This document shows, one piece after another, positions 18,931-27,650 of a stretch of 64,000 nt of DNA. This stretch comes from Leptospiraceae bacterium (GTDB lineage: Bacteria > Spirochaetota > Leptospiria > Leptospirales > Leptospiraceae): NCBI GenBank assembly GCA_024233875.1, contig JACKPB010000009.1, positions 124,001 through 188,000 on the forward strand, read 5' to 3'. Every line of letters starts with the position of its first letter. Position 1 is the stretch's first letter. The translations under genes were made by a program, and so were the position numbers. The notes beneath the pieces were generated by a model. That model was not told where the DNA came from. It worked only from the letters and a program-made list of their open reading frames with translations, and searched no databases.

Positions 18931-18986
18931 GTACTTTCTTGACTCACAATCTTCAATTTTTATCATGTACTCAGAGGAATTTAAAT

Positions 18987-20126
18987 TTGGATATTGTAGA
19001 GATAGAAAAAGGCTTTCAGGAGACTGAAGCAAAAATCAAAAAACTCGCAGAAGAATGCGGGAACTCAGTGGAAATCATTAGAGGTGGTGGAGTCAGCGAC
19101 ACCATTCATTTCATAGGCGATACTCGTAAAATTTCCGAAAAAGAAGGCTATGTCAAAGAATTGCCCGGTATTTCTAAGATTTGGGATGTTTCTATTCCTT
19201 ACAAAAATATCGCTCGAGTAGGAGCCGGAAAGAATGGAGAAGTCGTTCATCGAAGTGATAGAATCATTCATATCAAAGGTCTCGACGGACTCACCAGAAC
19301 AATTGGAAACGGAAAGCATATCTTTATAGTGGGTCCGGATAGCCCTCAAACCCTGGATCAAACAATCACTATAGCAAAACAAGCCAAAGCAATAGGTGAA
19401 AAGCTGGGTATTTTGGATAGAATCATCCTAAGAGGTGGAGCTTTCAAACCCCGAACCAGACCCACAGATTGGCGTGGAATGGGTTGGGAAGGTATCGACA
19501 TGCTCGATAAGGCCAAGGAAGAGACAGGAATCCCCTATGTCACTGAAGTTATGGACCACACCATAGCAGCTAGAGTAGCCGAACATGCTGATATGATCCA
19601 AATTGGAACCAGAAACGCTCAGGATTTTGAATTATTAGAAGAAGTAGGCAAGACTCAAAAACCTGTTATTTTGAAACGAGGGTTCGGAAATGAATCTGAA
19701 GAATGGTTTTCCGCTGCTGAATACATAGCTAATCAGGGAAATTTGGATATTATTCTTTGTGAAAGAGGCGTAAAGACTTTATTTATCAAAGAAGGATATT
19801 GCCGAAATACACCCGATTACAATGTAATCACGCATGCCAAAAAGAAAACTATATTACCTGTTATCTTTGATCCTTCTCATGTAGCCGGAGATGATAAAAT
19901 AGTTTTACAAAATCTTTTGGGATGCCTTCCATTCAAAGCAGATGGATCAATAACAGAGACTATCCATGAAGAGAGCTTCCGAAAAGAACAGAAGTGTGAT
20001 GCCGCTCAGGCACTTGTTATGGATATTTACGAAAAAGCTGTAAAATCAATCTTAGAATACGAAAAAACTATCGTTCCTTTGATTTCTGAAATTGATTCTT
20101 ATTTTACTCAGAGGTCTAAACATTAA
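18987..20126 (+). CDS. aroF: 3-deoxy-7-phosphoheptulonate (DAHP) synthase, type I-beta
   Basis: 379 residues from a TTG at 18987, preceded by AGAGGAA at about seven bases. The in-frame TTG at 18939 would fall at the predicted transcript start. It condenses erythrose-4-phosphate and phosphoenolpyruvate, the first step of the shikimate pathway. An N-terminal ferredoxin-like domain (IVEIEKGFQETEAKIKKL) precedes the barrel. Key residues are in RGGAFKPRTRP, ILKRGFGNESEEW, ILCERGVKT and IFDPSHVAGDD. The barrel ends with CDAAQALVMD. The ferredoxin-like head, as in Thermotoga-type enzymes, could give feedback control. A bidirectional terminator follows. Confidence 0.93.
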   Translation: MDIVEIEKGFQETEAKIKKLAEECGNSVEIIRGGGVSDTIHFIGDTRKISEKEGYVKELPGISKIWDVSIPYKNIARVGAGKNGEVVHRSDRIIHIKGLDGLTRTIGNGKHIFIVGPDSPQTLDQTITIAKQAKAIGEKLGILDRIILRGGAFKPRTRPTDWRGMGWEGIDMLDKAKEETGIPYVTEVMDHTIAARVAEHADMIQIGTRNAQDFELLEEVGKTQKPVILKRGFGNESEEWFSAAEYIANQGNLDIILCERGVKTLFIKEGYCRNTPDYNVITHAKKKTILPVIFDPSHVAGDDKIVLQNLLGCLPFKADGSITETIHEESFRKEQKCDAAQALVMDIYEKAVKSILEYEKTIVPLISEIDSYFTQRSKH

Positions 20127-20149
20127 AAAAGGGGTCTAAGCCCCTTTTT
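20125..20149. terminator. Bidirectional terminator between aroF and the GH57 gene
   Basis: AAAAAAGGGG, loop TCTAAG, CCCCTTTTT. The symmetric A-run/stem/T-run serves the plus-strand aroF and the convergent minus-strand GH57 gene, whose stop codon is at 20151. Confidence 0.9.
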
Positions 20150-20150
20150 C

Positions 20151-21731
20151 TTAACTGAAAATCTCGAATTCTAGTTCTGGAAATATTGGATGTTCTTCTT
20201 CAATCGCTTTTAATCTTTCCTGATTGATTTCATTCTTTTCCAACATTGCCTTTAGTTCTAAAAATAGATTAGTGTGAACTCGTATTCGTTTTGAGGCATA
20301 TTGTGTGGTAGTACCCATTTTCATAATGAATGGCCAATCCGAGCTCTGAAGCAACAGTACTTCTCTTGCCATTTGATTCAAAACCCGTCTAAAATCATTG
20401 TTTTGAGTTCTAAAATAGACATGAGTCAATTGGTTCATAGCTATTGAGCATTCGAATACATGTTTGTAAACCCATTCATTGGTCGGATTGATCCAAACAT
20501 CAGCATATCCGCTCTCACCCCAACTGGACATTTCCATAGAAGAACTTTGAATTCTAGGAAGCAAACCAATGATCTGCATCGGATGAGCACTTTCTATCTC
20601 ATGCTGATCAAAATGCATTTTTTTGAACAAAAACTCTATGAATTGAGGACCTTCATACCACCAGTGACCATATAGCTCAGCATCGTATGGAGAAACTATC
20701 ACTGCAGGTTGATTTTCAACTGAATTGAATTTTTTTGCCTGCTGAATACGGCTTCTCAAAAAGTCTTCAGCATGGTTGCCTGCGGCTTCTTTTGCCCAAT
20801 CCGGATGATAGTAATCTTTAAAATCAGATTTTCCTGTGATTCTATGGTACTTTAGACCGGTATTGAATCGGATTCCTTCCGGGTGAATGTAATCCTTGAT
20901 GTATTCAAATTCCAGATCAAAACCGATATCCCTATAGTATTCACGGTATCTATAGTCTCCGGGATAACCCTCCTGAGCACTCCAAACCTGTGCAGAACTC
21001 TCTAAATCACGACCAAAAGCAAACACACCTGCTCCTATTTCTAAGGGAGCATAGACGCTATATTTAGGTCTAGGTGTTGAATTTTTGATAGCATGATTGT
21101 CTACAAAGAAATATCTAATCCCCTGATCTGCCAGGTAGTTCTCTAACCCTTTGTAGTATCCGCATTCCGGTAGCCAAATCCCTCTGGGTTCAATCCCCCA
21201 GGTTTCTTTGTGCTTTTTTCTACCCATAGTCAATTGAGCACGAACAGTAGAAGGCTCACTTTCTAGAGATGGTAAAAATCCATGAGTCGCAGCTGATGTT
21301 ATCACTTCCAAAGAACCATCATCCACAAATTCTTTGAAACCTGAAATTATATCTTTATCCAGAGACAAAAATAACTTTTTGGTTTCTTCAAACTTATGGA
21401 GGTAGTATTTTGAAAGATAATTCAAATGTGGATCGTAAGTGGTTCTTGATACTTCTTTATTGGACAAATCAATCAATTTATCGAGGTACTTTACAAACTT
21501 ATCCTGTAAATACTCATCTCTGAGCATTGTGACCAGTGTAGGTGTAAAGGACATCGTAATTCTGAAATGTACATTTTCATTTTTCAAATTTCTAAATGAT
21601 TGAAGTAAAGGAATGTATGTTTCCGCTATAGCTTCATTGAGCCAATTTTCTTCAATAAATTGAGGTTCATAACCCTTATGGCGAACATATGGTAAGTGAG
21701 CGTGTAAAACAAAAACTTGGTAACCTATCAT
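20151..21731 (-). CDS. GH57 family 1,4-alpha-glucan branching enzyme-like protein
   Basis: 526 residues, the expected size for GH57 branching enzymes. It begins VFVLHAHLPYVRHKG, the GH57 first motif. The nucleophile Glu189 is in GIWLPECGYY, and the acid Asp350 is in SPYDAELYGHWWYEGP. A DUF1957-like helical C-terminus (YVHTNLFLELKAMLE region) is present. Family members transfer alpha-1,4 glucan chains to alpha-1,6 positions during glycogen synthesis in the cytoplasm. It sits 12 bases after the DUF4912 gene and is almost certainly co-transcribed with it. Whether it branches or hydrolyses cannot be told from sequence alone. Confidence 0.88.
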   Translation of the reverse strand: MIGYQVFVLHAHLPYVRHKGYEPQFIEENWLNEAIAETYIPLLQSFRNLKNENVHFRITMSFTPTLVTMLRDEYLQDKFVKYLDKLIDLSNKEVSRTTYDPHLNYLSKYYLHKFEETKKLFLSLDKDIISGFKEFVDDGSLEVITSAATHGFLPSLESEPSTVRAQLTMGRKKHKETWGIEPRGIWLPECGYYKGLENYLADQGIRYFFVDNHAIKNSTPRPKYSVYAPLEIGAGVFAFGRDLESSAQVWSAQEGYPGDYRYREYYRDIGFDLEFEYIKDYIHPEGIRFNTGLKYHRITGKSDFKDYYHPDWAKEAAGNHAEDFLRSRIQQAKKFNSVENQPAVIVSPYDAELYGHWWYEGPQFIEFLFKKMHFDQHEIESAHPMQIIGLLPRIQSSSMEMSSWGESGYADVWINPTNEWVYKHVFECSIAMNQLTHVYFRTQNNDFRRVLNQMAREVLLLQSSDWPFIMKMGTTTQYASKRIRVHTNLFLELKAMLEKNEINQERLKAIEEEHPIFPELEFEIFS

Positions 21732-21743
21732 TGCAATTATCTC

Positions 21744-22361
21744 CTAGTCTTTTTTCTTAAAAAAGGAAGAGGAAGGTATAGCATGAGAGCTAAACCCGGA
21801 TGAACCATCATAGAGAATTGTAGATTCCCATATTGGATTGTTTTCTGATGGATCAAGCTCTTTTCCTGATTCCTTTAGATAATACTTACCATCAACCTGC
21901 TCAACATATGCTCCCTGAGTCCACATTGGATGGATCCATTCATGATGAAGAACACTGGAGGTTTTATTTGTAGGCATTGATAAATAAGCAGAATGCATCA
22001 ATGAATAAACTCCGCCGTTATTATTGAAGGCTATGATCTCAACCCGTAAATTTTTTACAGGAAAAGGGAATTTTAAGACATACGAAGTAGTAAACGCAGA
22101 TAAATGAATTTCATTAAAATGAGAATGTTTGTCTTCATCTGTGTACCTAATAAATAGCTTATAATGTACACTTTCAAGATCAACCTGAAAGAAGTCTTTT
22201 ATTCTCTTAAAACTATGCTGGGAGACACCCCAGAAAATAAAAACTTCAATTGGATTCTTTGTTAGAACTTTAATAATATCTCTATCGTAATACTCTGGAA
22301 TTGTGTCCATTTGGGGTTCCAAATAAATCCCAGTTTTCTCCTTTAAATCCTCTTTATTCAT
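21744..22361 (-). CDS. DUF4912 domain protein
   Basis: 205 residues. The core begins LTKNPIEVFIFWGVSQHSF, the DUF4912 opening (a strand-rich domain seen beside GH57 enzymes), followed by LRVEIIAFNNNGGVYSLMHSAYLSMP. DUF4912 proteins commonly neighbour GH57 glucan enzymes, and here the GH57 gene lies 12 bases downstream, so a role in alpha-glucan metabolism is inferred. No catalytic motif is visible. The start ATG at 22361 has only a weak upstream ribosome site. Confidence 0.82.
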   Translation of the reverse strand: MNKEDLKEKTGIYLEPQMDTIPEYYDRDIIKVLTKNPIEVFIFWGVSQHSFKRIKDFFQVDLESVHYKLFIRYTDEDKHSHFNEIHLSAFTTSYVLKFPFPVKNLRVEIIAFNNNGGVYSLMHSAYLSMPTNKTSSVLHHEWIHPMWTQGAYVEQVDGKYYLKESGKELDPSENNPIWESTILYDGSSGFSSHAIPSSSFFKKKD

Positions 22362-22576
22362 ATCCAGTACCTCTAAAACTAATACTACTTTTTTTTGATT
22401 GAGACTCCCCTCAACATTTTAATTTTAAAATAGATTTTTTTTTATTTTTTTTGCAAATTTATATTAATTTTTATTATTTTAGTCATGATATCATTTTTGC
22501 TCAGGATAAAGTTTTGCTTGACTATGGTTGTAAATCAAGTTTCGTATCTAAGTACAACTACAGCAGGGAGAAATGT

Positions 22577-22864
22577 ATGAAAATCAAATACACATGGAAG
22601 CATTTAGATCATTCTCAGTCAGCAGAAGATTATGCTAATGAAAAATTGGAGAGAATTACTAAATACGTCCATAAAATCATTTCATGTGAAGTTTCTTTTG
22701 AGAAAATCCATGGAGAGATCCACAGCAATTTAAATTTACATGCCGATGGTCAGACCTTTAATGCACATGACACTAAAAAAGATATCTATTCTTGCATAGA
22801 CGGACTTGAAGACAAAGTACTCAGACAATTAGGAAAATTTCACGACAAAAAAACTGCTCATTAA
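22577..22864 (+). CDS. hpf: Short-form ribosome hibernation factor HPF/RaiA
   Basis: 95 residues from the ATG at 22577, which has AGGGAG eight bases upstream and opens MKIKYTWKHLDHSQSAEDYA. A longer in-frame reading from 22451 adds residues unlike the family. The fold pattern beta-alpha-beta-beta-beta-alpha is visible: VSFEKIHGEIHSNLNLHADG then the helix DIYSCIDGLEDKVLRQLGKFHDKK. Such proteins bind the 30S decoding centre and inactivate ribosomes in starvation. Only the short N-terminal domain is present. It is followed six bases later by a TPR protein gene. Confidence 0.88.
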   Translation: MKIKYTWKHLDHSQSAEDYANEKLERITKYVHKIISCEVSFEKIHGEIHSNLNLHADGQTFNAHDTKKDIYSCIDGLEDKVLRQLGKFHDKKTAH

Positions 22865-22870
22865 GAAAGA

Positions 22871-23842
22871 ATGTCTCAGCAGGTAGACGAAGCTAATTAC
22901 CTCCTCAAAAGGGGTGAATTTGAAAAATCTAAATTAATTTTTTCTAACCTGCTGGACATTGACCCCGAAAATCCTGATCTAATCACAGGTTTCTTTATCT
23001 CAAGTTACTGGGACAATCGAATAGAAAAAATTCTCTCAACTCCGGAAGGCAAAGAACGGGGATTATTACTTAATCATTTATTTGACGAATTTGAAAGGGA
23101 GTATCTTAGGAGAAAGTATCATCCTCTATCCGGATCCTTTGACTCAGCCATGCTCTGTATTTTAGAAGAGTCCTGCCAACAACTTAAATTGGGATTTCAA
23201 AAACTAGGTCCCCAAAGTTTTGAAAAAGATAAATATTTGCTCCTAGCAAAAAATCTTCTTCGTACAAAAGAATATAAGAATTGTATCGAAATTCTGGAAT
23301 ATTCTAAAAAATTTTATGACACACCTCCGGATTATTATTTCTATAAAGCTGAATGCTACTATCATCTGGGTGAAGAAAAGAAGAGTCGCATCTTATTTCG
23401 ATCGGCACTTTTGTACTATTCAGAAAAAATTCCTATCCATCTGATCCGATCAGAGCCACTTTTCACAGCCTGGACCTACCTGAATGAAAACTATACCGAA
23501 GAGGAAGCTCTTTACTATCTACCGGTCTATTGTCTGGAGAAGAATCTTTTGCCGGAAATGTTAGAATACTCAAAAGAAGAGATTAGGGATCTTTGGGTAG
23601 ACATACAAAAATTTCAGGATGGAATAGGGGATACGGATGAAGCCACCCGAATGCGAATCAAGTACAATATCTTACACTACGGCATTACTATTTTAGATTC
23701 ATTTCATGGACAAATAAACCAAGAATTGTCGAGAAGAGTAGTGGAACTGATCAAGACCTTTGATCAGGGGATTTTAGAACGAAGAAAGATGAATCAGAAA
23801 AAGGAAATCGAAAACGAATTTAATGATCAGGATTTTGGTTGA
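22871..23842 (+). CDS. TPR-repeat protein
   Basis: 323 residues, no signal peptide. TPR-like helical pairs are visible, for example DEANYLLKRGEFEKSKLIF near the start and KAECYYHLGEEKKSRILFRS around residue 165. The last third is charged and helical. It is probably a scaffold for protein contacts; the partner is unknown. It is adjacent to hpf on the same strand, and its 3' end overlaps the convergent Ppx/GppA gene by 16 bases. Confidence 0.7.
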   Translation: MSQQVDEANYLLKRGEFEKSKLIFSNLLDIDPENPDLITGFFISSYWDNRIEKILSTPEGKERGLLLNHLFDEFEREYLRRKYHPLSGSFDSAMLCILEESCQQLKLGFQKLGPQSFEKDKYLLLAKNLLRTKEYKNCIEILEYSKKFYDTPPDYYFYKAECYYHLGEEKKSRILFRSALLYYSEKIPIHLIRSEPLFTAWTYLNENYTEEEALYYLPVYCLEKNLLPEMLEYSKEEIRDLWVDIQKFQDGIGDTDEATRMRIKYNILHYGITILDSFHGQINQELSRRVVELIKTFDQGILERRKMNQKKEIENEFNDQDFG

Positions 23843-25383
23843 AAACTAACTTTTTTATCAAAGTATTCTTCAAACAATTCTTTCTTTTGATCCGCCGACC
23901 AGATATCAACGTGTGGATCCATATTTTCTTTTATTTTTAATAAAATTTTCACTTCATCCTTGGTTATTTCGAGTTCCAGATCCTCAACCATAGATTGATG
24001 ACTTCTATCCAGACCATCTGCTATTCTAAGTATACTTGCTAATTTCTTTACTAGTTTTTGGTTTTCGTGAGTCAGAGAGATAAATTCAGTATGTTTTGAT
24101 TTTGGAGGGCTCTTACGATGGTATCTGGCAACAAGTGCAATGATTTCAATTTCTTCGAAATGAAAACCTACCATCAATTCACTGTTTCGAATTATATAAT
24201 AACTATGCTTATGATGAGAACTATGAGAGATTCCAAACCCAATTTCATGTAAAATTGCCGCTGCTTCTAAGTACTCTCTTTCATCTCCGGTGAAATTGTA
24301 ATGTTTGGCTAAGCTATCATAGATTTTTAGAGCAATCTCTGTTACTTTCTCAACATGCTCTTTCTCATAGGGAAAGGTATTGAAAAGACTTTTTATAGCT
24401 TTCAAACGAATATTTGCTAGTGGATGGATTTGATTGTCCTGATGTTCTCTCCATTTTATTATTGTATCGTAAATGATACCTTCTCGGAGAGCATAATCAG
24501 ATACCTGCAACTTTTGAATGGAAAACATGTCAAAGATTTCTTCTAAAATTATACTACCGGCTACAATGATGTCTGCTCTTTTGGAATCCAAACCCGGCAA
24601 TTTTGTTCTTTTCTTTAAAGTTTCAGCACTATCGATAGAGTTTCTAATTTTTTTGAAATTGTCTTTTAAAATGGTATAATTGTTTAGAGATCGATTAGGA
24701 TTTTCTTTGACGTCCGCTATTACCATACTGGCTATAGACTGCACTGTTCCGGAAGAACCGATTATGATCTCAGGTTGCAATTTCAAAATCTCCCGTTTCA
24801 TGGGACCAATGGTTCCCTGAACATAGATTTTGCATTGTTTTATGTCAGATAAAGATATCGGATCTCCCATGAAAAACTTATCTGTCAATCGGACTGCTCC
24901 TATCTTTAAACTCTGAGCAAATTCGATTTCACCCTTCAGTCCTACCAAAAATTCGGTACTTCCTCCACCGATATCGATCATTAAGATTTTTTTGTCATAG
25001 ACCGGAAGTCCCTGAAGGATTCCAAAATAAATCAATCTGGCTTCTTCAAAACCACTTATGATTTCAATATGTATGCCTAATTCATTTCGGGCTAACTCTA
25101 AAAAACTGTCCCGATTCTTTGCTTCACGCAATGCACTTGTAGCTACTGCACGGATTTCAGCATTATGAACTTCTGCTAGGGCCTTGAATCGCTTTAAACA
25201 ATTGATTCCCCTTTCTATAGCGTCAGGTGTAATGATTTCTTGAGTTCCGGCTCCACTTCCCAATCGGACAGATTCTTTTTCTTTTCCGAGAGATTCATAG
25301 GAGCCGTCTTCTTTTACCTTTACAATGATCAAATGGAACGAATTTGTTCCTAAATCAATTGCAGCTAAGTTTTTTTCTTTCAT
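23827..25383 (-). CDS. ppx: Exopolyphosphatase / pppGpp phosphohydrolase with HD domain
   Basis: 518 residues. The ASKHA-fold N-terminal part has AAIDLGTNSFHLIIV (phosphate-binding), AVATSALREAKN, and the MIDIGGGSTEF motif. An HD-type C-terminal domain contains AAILHEIGFGISHSSHHKHSYY. This matches Ppx/GppA proteins, which remove phosphate from polyphosphate or from pppGpp in the stringent response. Which substrate dominates cannot be judged from sequence. The 3' end overlaps the TPR gene by 16 bases. The start codon follows the cNMP-domain gene by 15 bases, so the two are in one operon. Confidence 0.92.
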   Translation of the reverse strand: MKEKNLAAIDLGTNSFHLIIVKVKEDGSYESLGKEKESVRLGSGAGTQEIITPDAIERGINCLKRFKALAEVHNAEIRAVATSALREAKNRDSFLELARNELGIHIEIISGFEEARLIYFGILQGLPVYDKKILMIDIGGGSTEFLVGLKGEIEFAQSLKIGAVRLTDKFFMGDPISLSDIKQCKIYVQGTIGPMKREILKLQPEIIIGSSGTVQSIASMVIADVKENPNRSLNNYTILKDNFKKIRNSIDSAETLKKRTKLPGLDSKRADIIVAGSIILEEIFDMFSIQKLQVSDYALREGIIYDTIIKWREHQDNQIHPLANIRLKAIKSLFNTFPYEKEHVEKVTEIALKIYDSLAKHYNFTGDEREYLEAAAILHEIGFGISHSSHHKHSYYIIRNSELMVGFHFEEIEIIALVARYHRKSPPKSKHTEFISLTHENQKLVKKLASILRIADGLDRSHQSMVEDLELEITKDEVKILLKIKENMDPHVDIWSADQKKELFEEYFDKKVSFQPKS

Positions 25384-25398
25384 TAAAAAATTTAGAAC

Positions 25399-26619
25399 TT
25401 ATCTTCTTCCACTGGATATCTTGGTTTCTTTGGCTGTCATTTTTTGATAGTACTGAACTAGTTTTTCAAGAAGTCCCAGGTCAGCACAACGAATTACATC
25501 ACCTTCAATTCGGAGAAATTTATTCGTTTCAAATAATTTATAGACAATTTTTTCATCACGGTTTTCAGCCAAACCCACCATTTTCAAAACATCCGGAACA
25601 CTAACCTGGAATGTATAGGGGGTTTTAGGAGCAATTTTTGCTCTATTTTTCTCAGCGAGAGTAAGCAGAGTATCAGCAATCCTTCCACCCGGATCGTTGA
25701 TCATCAAATTGGCTAATTGTTTGTAAGCTATCCAAATTCTCTCAGAAAGGAGAGTGATCAACTTGGTTGCAAGTTGAGGTTGAGCCTTTACCATTCCCTC
25801 AAAATTTGCCTTGTTGATAGCAAGAACAGTCACATCACCAAATGCTACAGCTGAAGCTGATCTGGGTTTATTGTCCAGGATTGCCATTTCTCCGAAGATA
25901 TCACCATTTTCCAATACAGCCAGCATAACTTCATTTTGATTTACGATCTTGGAAATTTTAACTTTTCCGGATTGGATGATGTAAAGTTCCTTTCCTGGTT
26001 CATGTTCGCAGAAAATAACCTGATTGTCATTGTAAAAACGGTTGAATTTTGTCTCATCCACCTCAGCCATTTCTGCAGGTTGACCCAAAGACATTAATTT
26101 TTTCTTCGCTAATGGTGAGAATTGACCATTGGGCAGATATTTTAAATAAGCTTGATATGCATAAACGGAATGATCTATTTTACCGGTATTGAAGTAAAAC
26201 TCACCCATACTATAAAGCTGATTTAAATCTTCACTTACAGTATTTTTAAAAGAAAGACGTGTTATGGTTTGATCAAACTGTCTCAATTTCATCGAGAAAT
26301 AACGAATGATTTTCATCGCAACCGGGGTATTTCTCTGAATCAAGGTTCCAAATTGATCATAACTAACCTGGATGAGGGAGACATTTGTCATGGCACTGGC
26401 TGATTCAATCTGAGGGTGTTGACTCATTGCTGCAACTACACCAAAAAAATCACCCGGTCCCAAAACCTGGTTAGGATCTTCTCCTACCACTGGATTTTCC
26501 CGACTTACTTTTACTTTTCCTTCCCGAATGATAAAAAAGTTATAAGCTTCTTTCTTGCCTTCTACTATGATATATGAATTTGCTTGATAATTTACAATAT
26601 TAAAGCTGGGAGCAGCCAT
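25399..26619 (-). CDS. Double cyclic-nucleotide-binding-domain protein
   Basis: 406 residues. The first cNMP domain (about 1-125) has a degenerate phosphate cassette, GPGDFFGVVAAMSQHPQIES, lacking the canonical arginine. The second (about 195-310) is complete: GDIFGEMAILDNKPRSASAV. A short TPR-like helix pair links them (LNQLYSMGEFYFNTGKIDHS). The C-terminal 90 residues resemble a Crp-type winged helix (GGRIADTLLTLAEKN then VPDVLKMVGLAENRDEKIV), so DNA binding is possible but degenerate. It is upstream of ppx in the same transcript. It is probably a cAMP- or cGMP-responsive regulator. Confidence 0.8.
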   Translation of the reverse strand: MAAPSFNIVNYQANSYIIVEGKKEAYNFFIIREGKVKVSRENPVVGEDPNQVLGPGDFFGVVAAMSQHPQIESASAMTNVSLIQVSYDQFGTLIQRNTPVAMKIIRYFSMKLRQFDQTITRLSFKNTVSEDLNQLYSMGEFYFNTGKIDHSVYAYQAYLKYLPNGQFSPLAKKKLMSLGQPAEMAEVDETKFNRFYNDNQVIFCEHEPGKELYIIQSGKVKISKIVNQNEVMLAVLENGDIFGEMAILDNKPRSASAVAFGDVTVLAINKANFEGMVKAQPQLATKLITLLSERIWIAYKQLANLMINDPGGRIADTLLTLAEKNRAKIAPKTPYTFQVSVPDVLKMVGLAENRDEKIVYKLFETNKFLRIEGDVIRCADLGLLEKLVQYYQKMTAKETKISSGRR

Positions 26620-26704
26620 TTACAGTCTCCCTGTAGATTTATTTTTTAATGTGGGATAGATGATCATAATTTTTTTTTACTATTTTCTATTTTTTTAAGA
26701 AAGC

Positions 26705-27190
26705 CTATTCTATTTCAAGGATTTTTATTTGTTCGATTTCAATTTCCGCATCTTTTGCTAATTTTTTTGAGTACATTTGGTTCTGTATGGTTTCTAATAT
26801 TTTTTTTCCTTTTTTTACCCTTCCCATTTTAATATACTTTCTAGCTGCATTCAAATAGGAATTCAAACCTTCTTCAATTGTTGGATAATTTCTGTAAATT
26901 TCAATATCAGTTTCGATTGATTTCAATGATTGATCATCTTCCCAATAAGCTTCACTCAATAGTTTCATGACTTTCATTCGTAATTGATGATTGGGATACA
27001 GGAGTAAAAAATCTCTATTCTTTTCGATGCAAGCTTTGTAATTTTTTTCTGAAAAGTACTTAGAAGCCTGTTCAAAATATAGATTTCCTTGAGAAATTCG
27101 ATTTTCTTTAAAAACTTCCTTCATAGAAGATTTATCTTCTGAAGCCAGAAGACCTGATAATATTGTAATTAGGACAATAATATATTTCAT
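26705..27190 (-). CDS. Exported TPR-like protein
   Basis: 161 residues with a short signal peptide (MKYIIVLITILSGLLASE). The rest is helical and TPR-like: YFEQASKYFSEKNYKACIEK and LNAARKYIKMGRVKKGKKIL. It resembles outer-membrane-assembly type TPR proteins (YbgF/BamD style), but is too short to assign. It lies 86 bases upstream of nothing obvious on its strand and 44 bases downstream of the Cys-rich lipoprotein gene. Confidence 0.65.
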   Translation of the reverse strand: MKYIIVLITILSGLLASEDKSSMKEVFKENRISQGNLYFEQASKYFSEKNYKACIEKNRDFLLLYPNHQLRMKVMKLLSEAYWEDDQSLKSIETDIEIYRNYPTIEEGLNSYLNAARKYIKMGRVKKGKKILETIQNQMYSKKLAKDAEIEIEQIKILEIE

Positions 27191-27233
27191 AGGTACTCCT
27201 TACTAATTACGACTTTTTTTGAATGATCAAATA

Positions 27234-27650
27234 CTATAATTCTTTCTTCTCGAGGTTTTTTTCGAATATTATGTCTCTATCCAGCAACTCTCTCAGATGA
27301 ATGCAGGAAAGACTGATTATTGGTATCATAATCAATTCCGAACAATTTGCCTGAATTATTTCTGAGTAACATGAAATAGCAGCAGTTTGGATTTCTATAG
27401 AATGTGAATTTACCTTTTTTTCATATCCTTTCAGAATATTTTTTTTACAATCTTCTAATCCACTCTCCTGTAAAATATCCGATGGAAAGGTTCTATAGAT
27501 ATAATTGAAGCAAGTTTGCATTTTCTTACAGGTGATTTCAGATACCACTGAATGCATTTCCGGATAATTCATTTTATTTAGATCCGGTACTTTCTCTTTG
27601 CAGGAAGAAAATACCAGTATTGAAAATAAAATCAATCGAAGATATTGCAT
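27234..27650 (-). CDS. Cysteine-rich putative lipoprotein
   Basis: 138 residues. LILFSILVFSSC is a signal peptide with a lipobox cysteine at about residue 17. The mature protein has several further cysteines (SEITCKKMQTCFNYI, EDCKK, ISCYSEIIQANCSE, SLSCIH), a spacing reminiscent of small Cys-rich lipoproteins of Leptospira. It starts inside the end of the GT39-like gene, sharing 19 bases, so the two are translationally linked. The function is unknown. Confidence 0.65.
   Translation of the reverse strand: MQYLRLILFSILVFSSCKEKVPDLNKMNYPEMHSVVSEITCKKMQTCFNYIYRTFPSDILQESGLEDCKKNILKGYEKKVNSHSIEIQTAAISCYSEIIQANCSELIMIPIISLSCIHLRELLDRDIIFEKNLEKKEL

Noticed and set aside
18939..18986. A longer start for the DAHP synthase gene at TTG 18939
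   Set aside because: It would begin at the predicted transcript start and adds residues not seen in the family; the TTG at 18987 with AGAGGAA is better.
22451..22576. A longer start for the HPF/RaiA gene at 22451
   Set aside because: The added residues do not resemble the family, and a strong ribosome site precedes the ATG at 22577.
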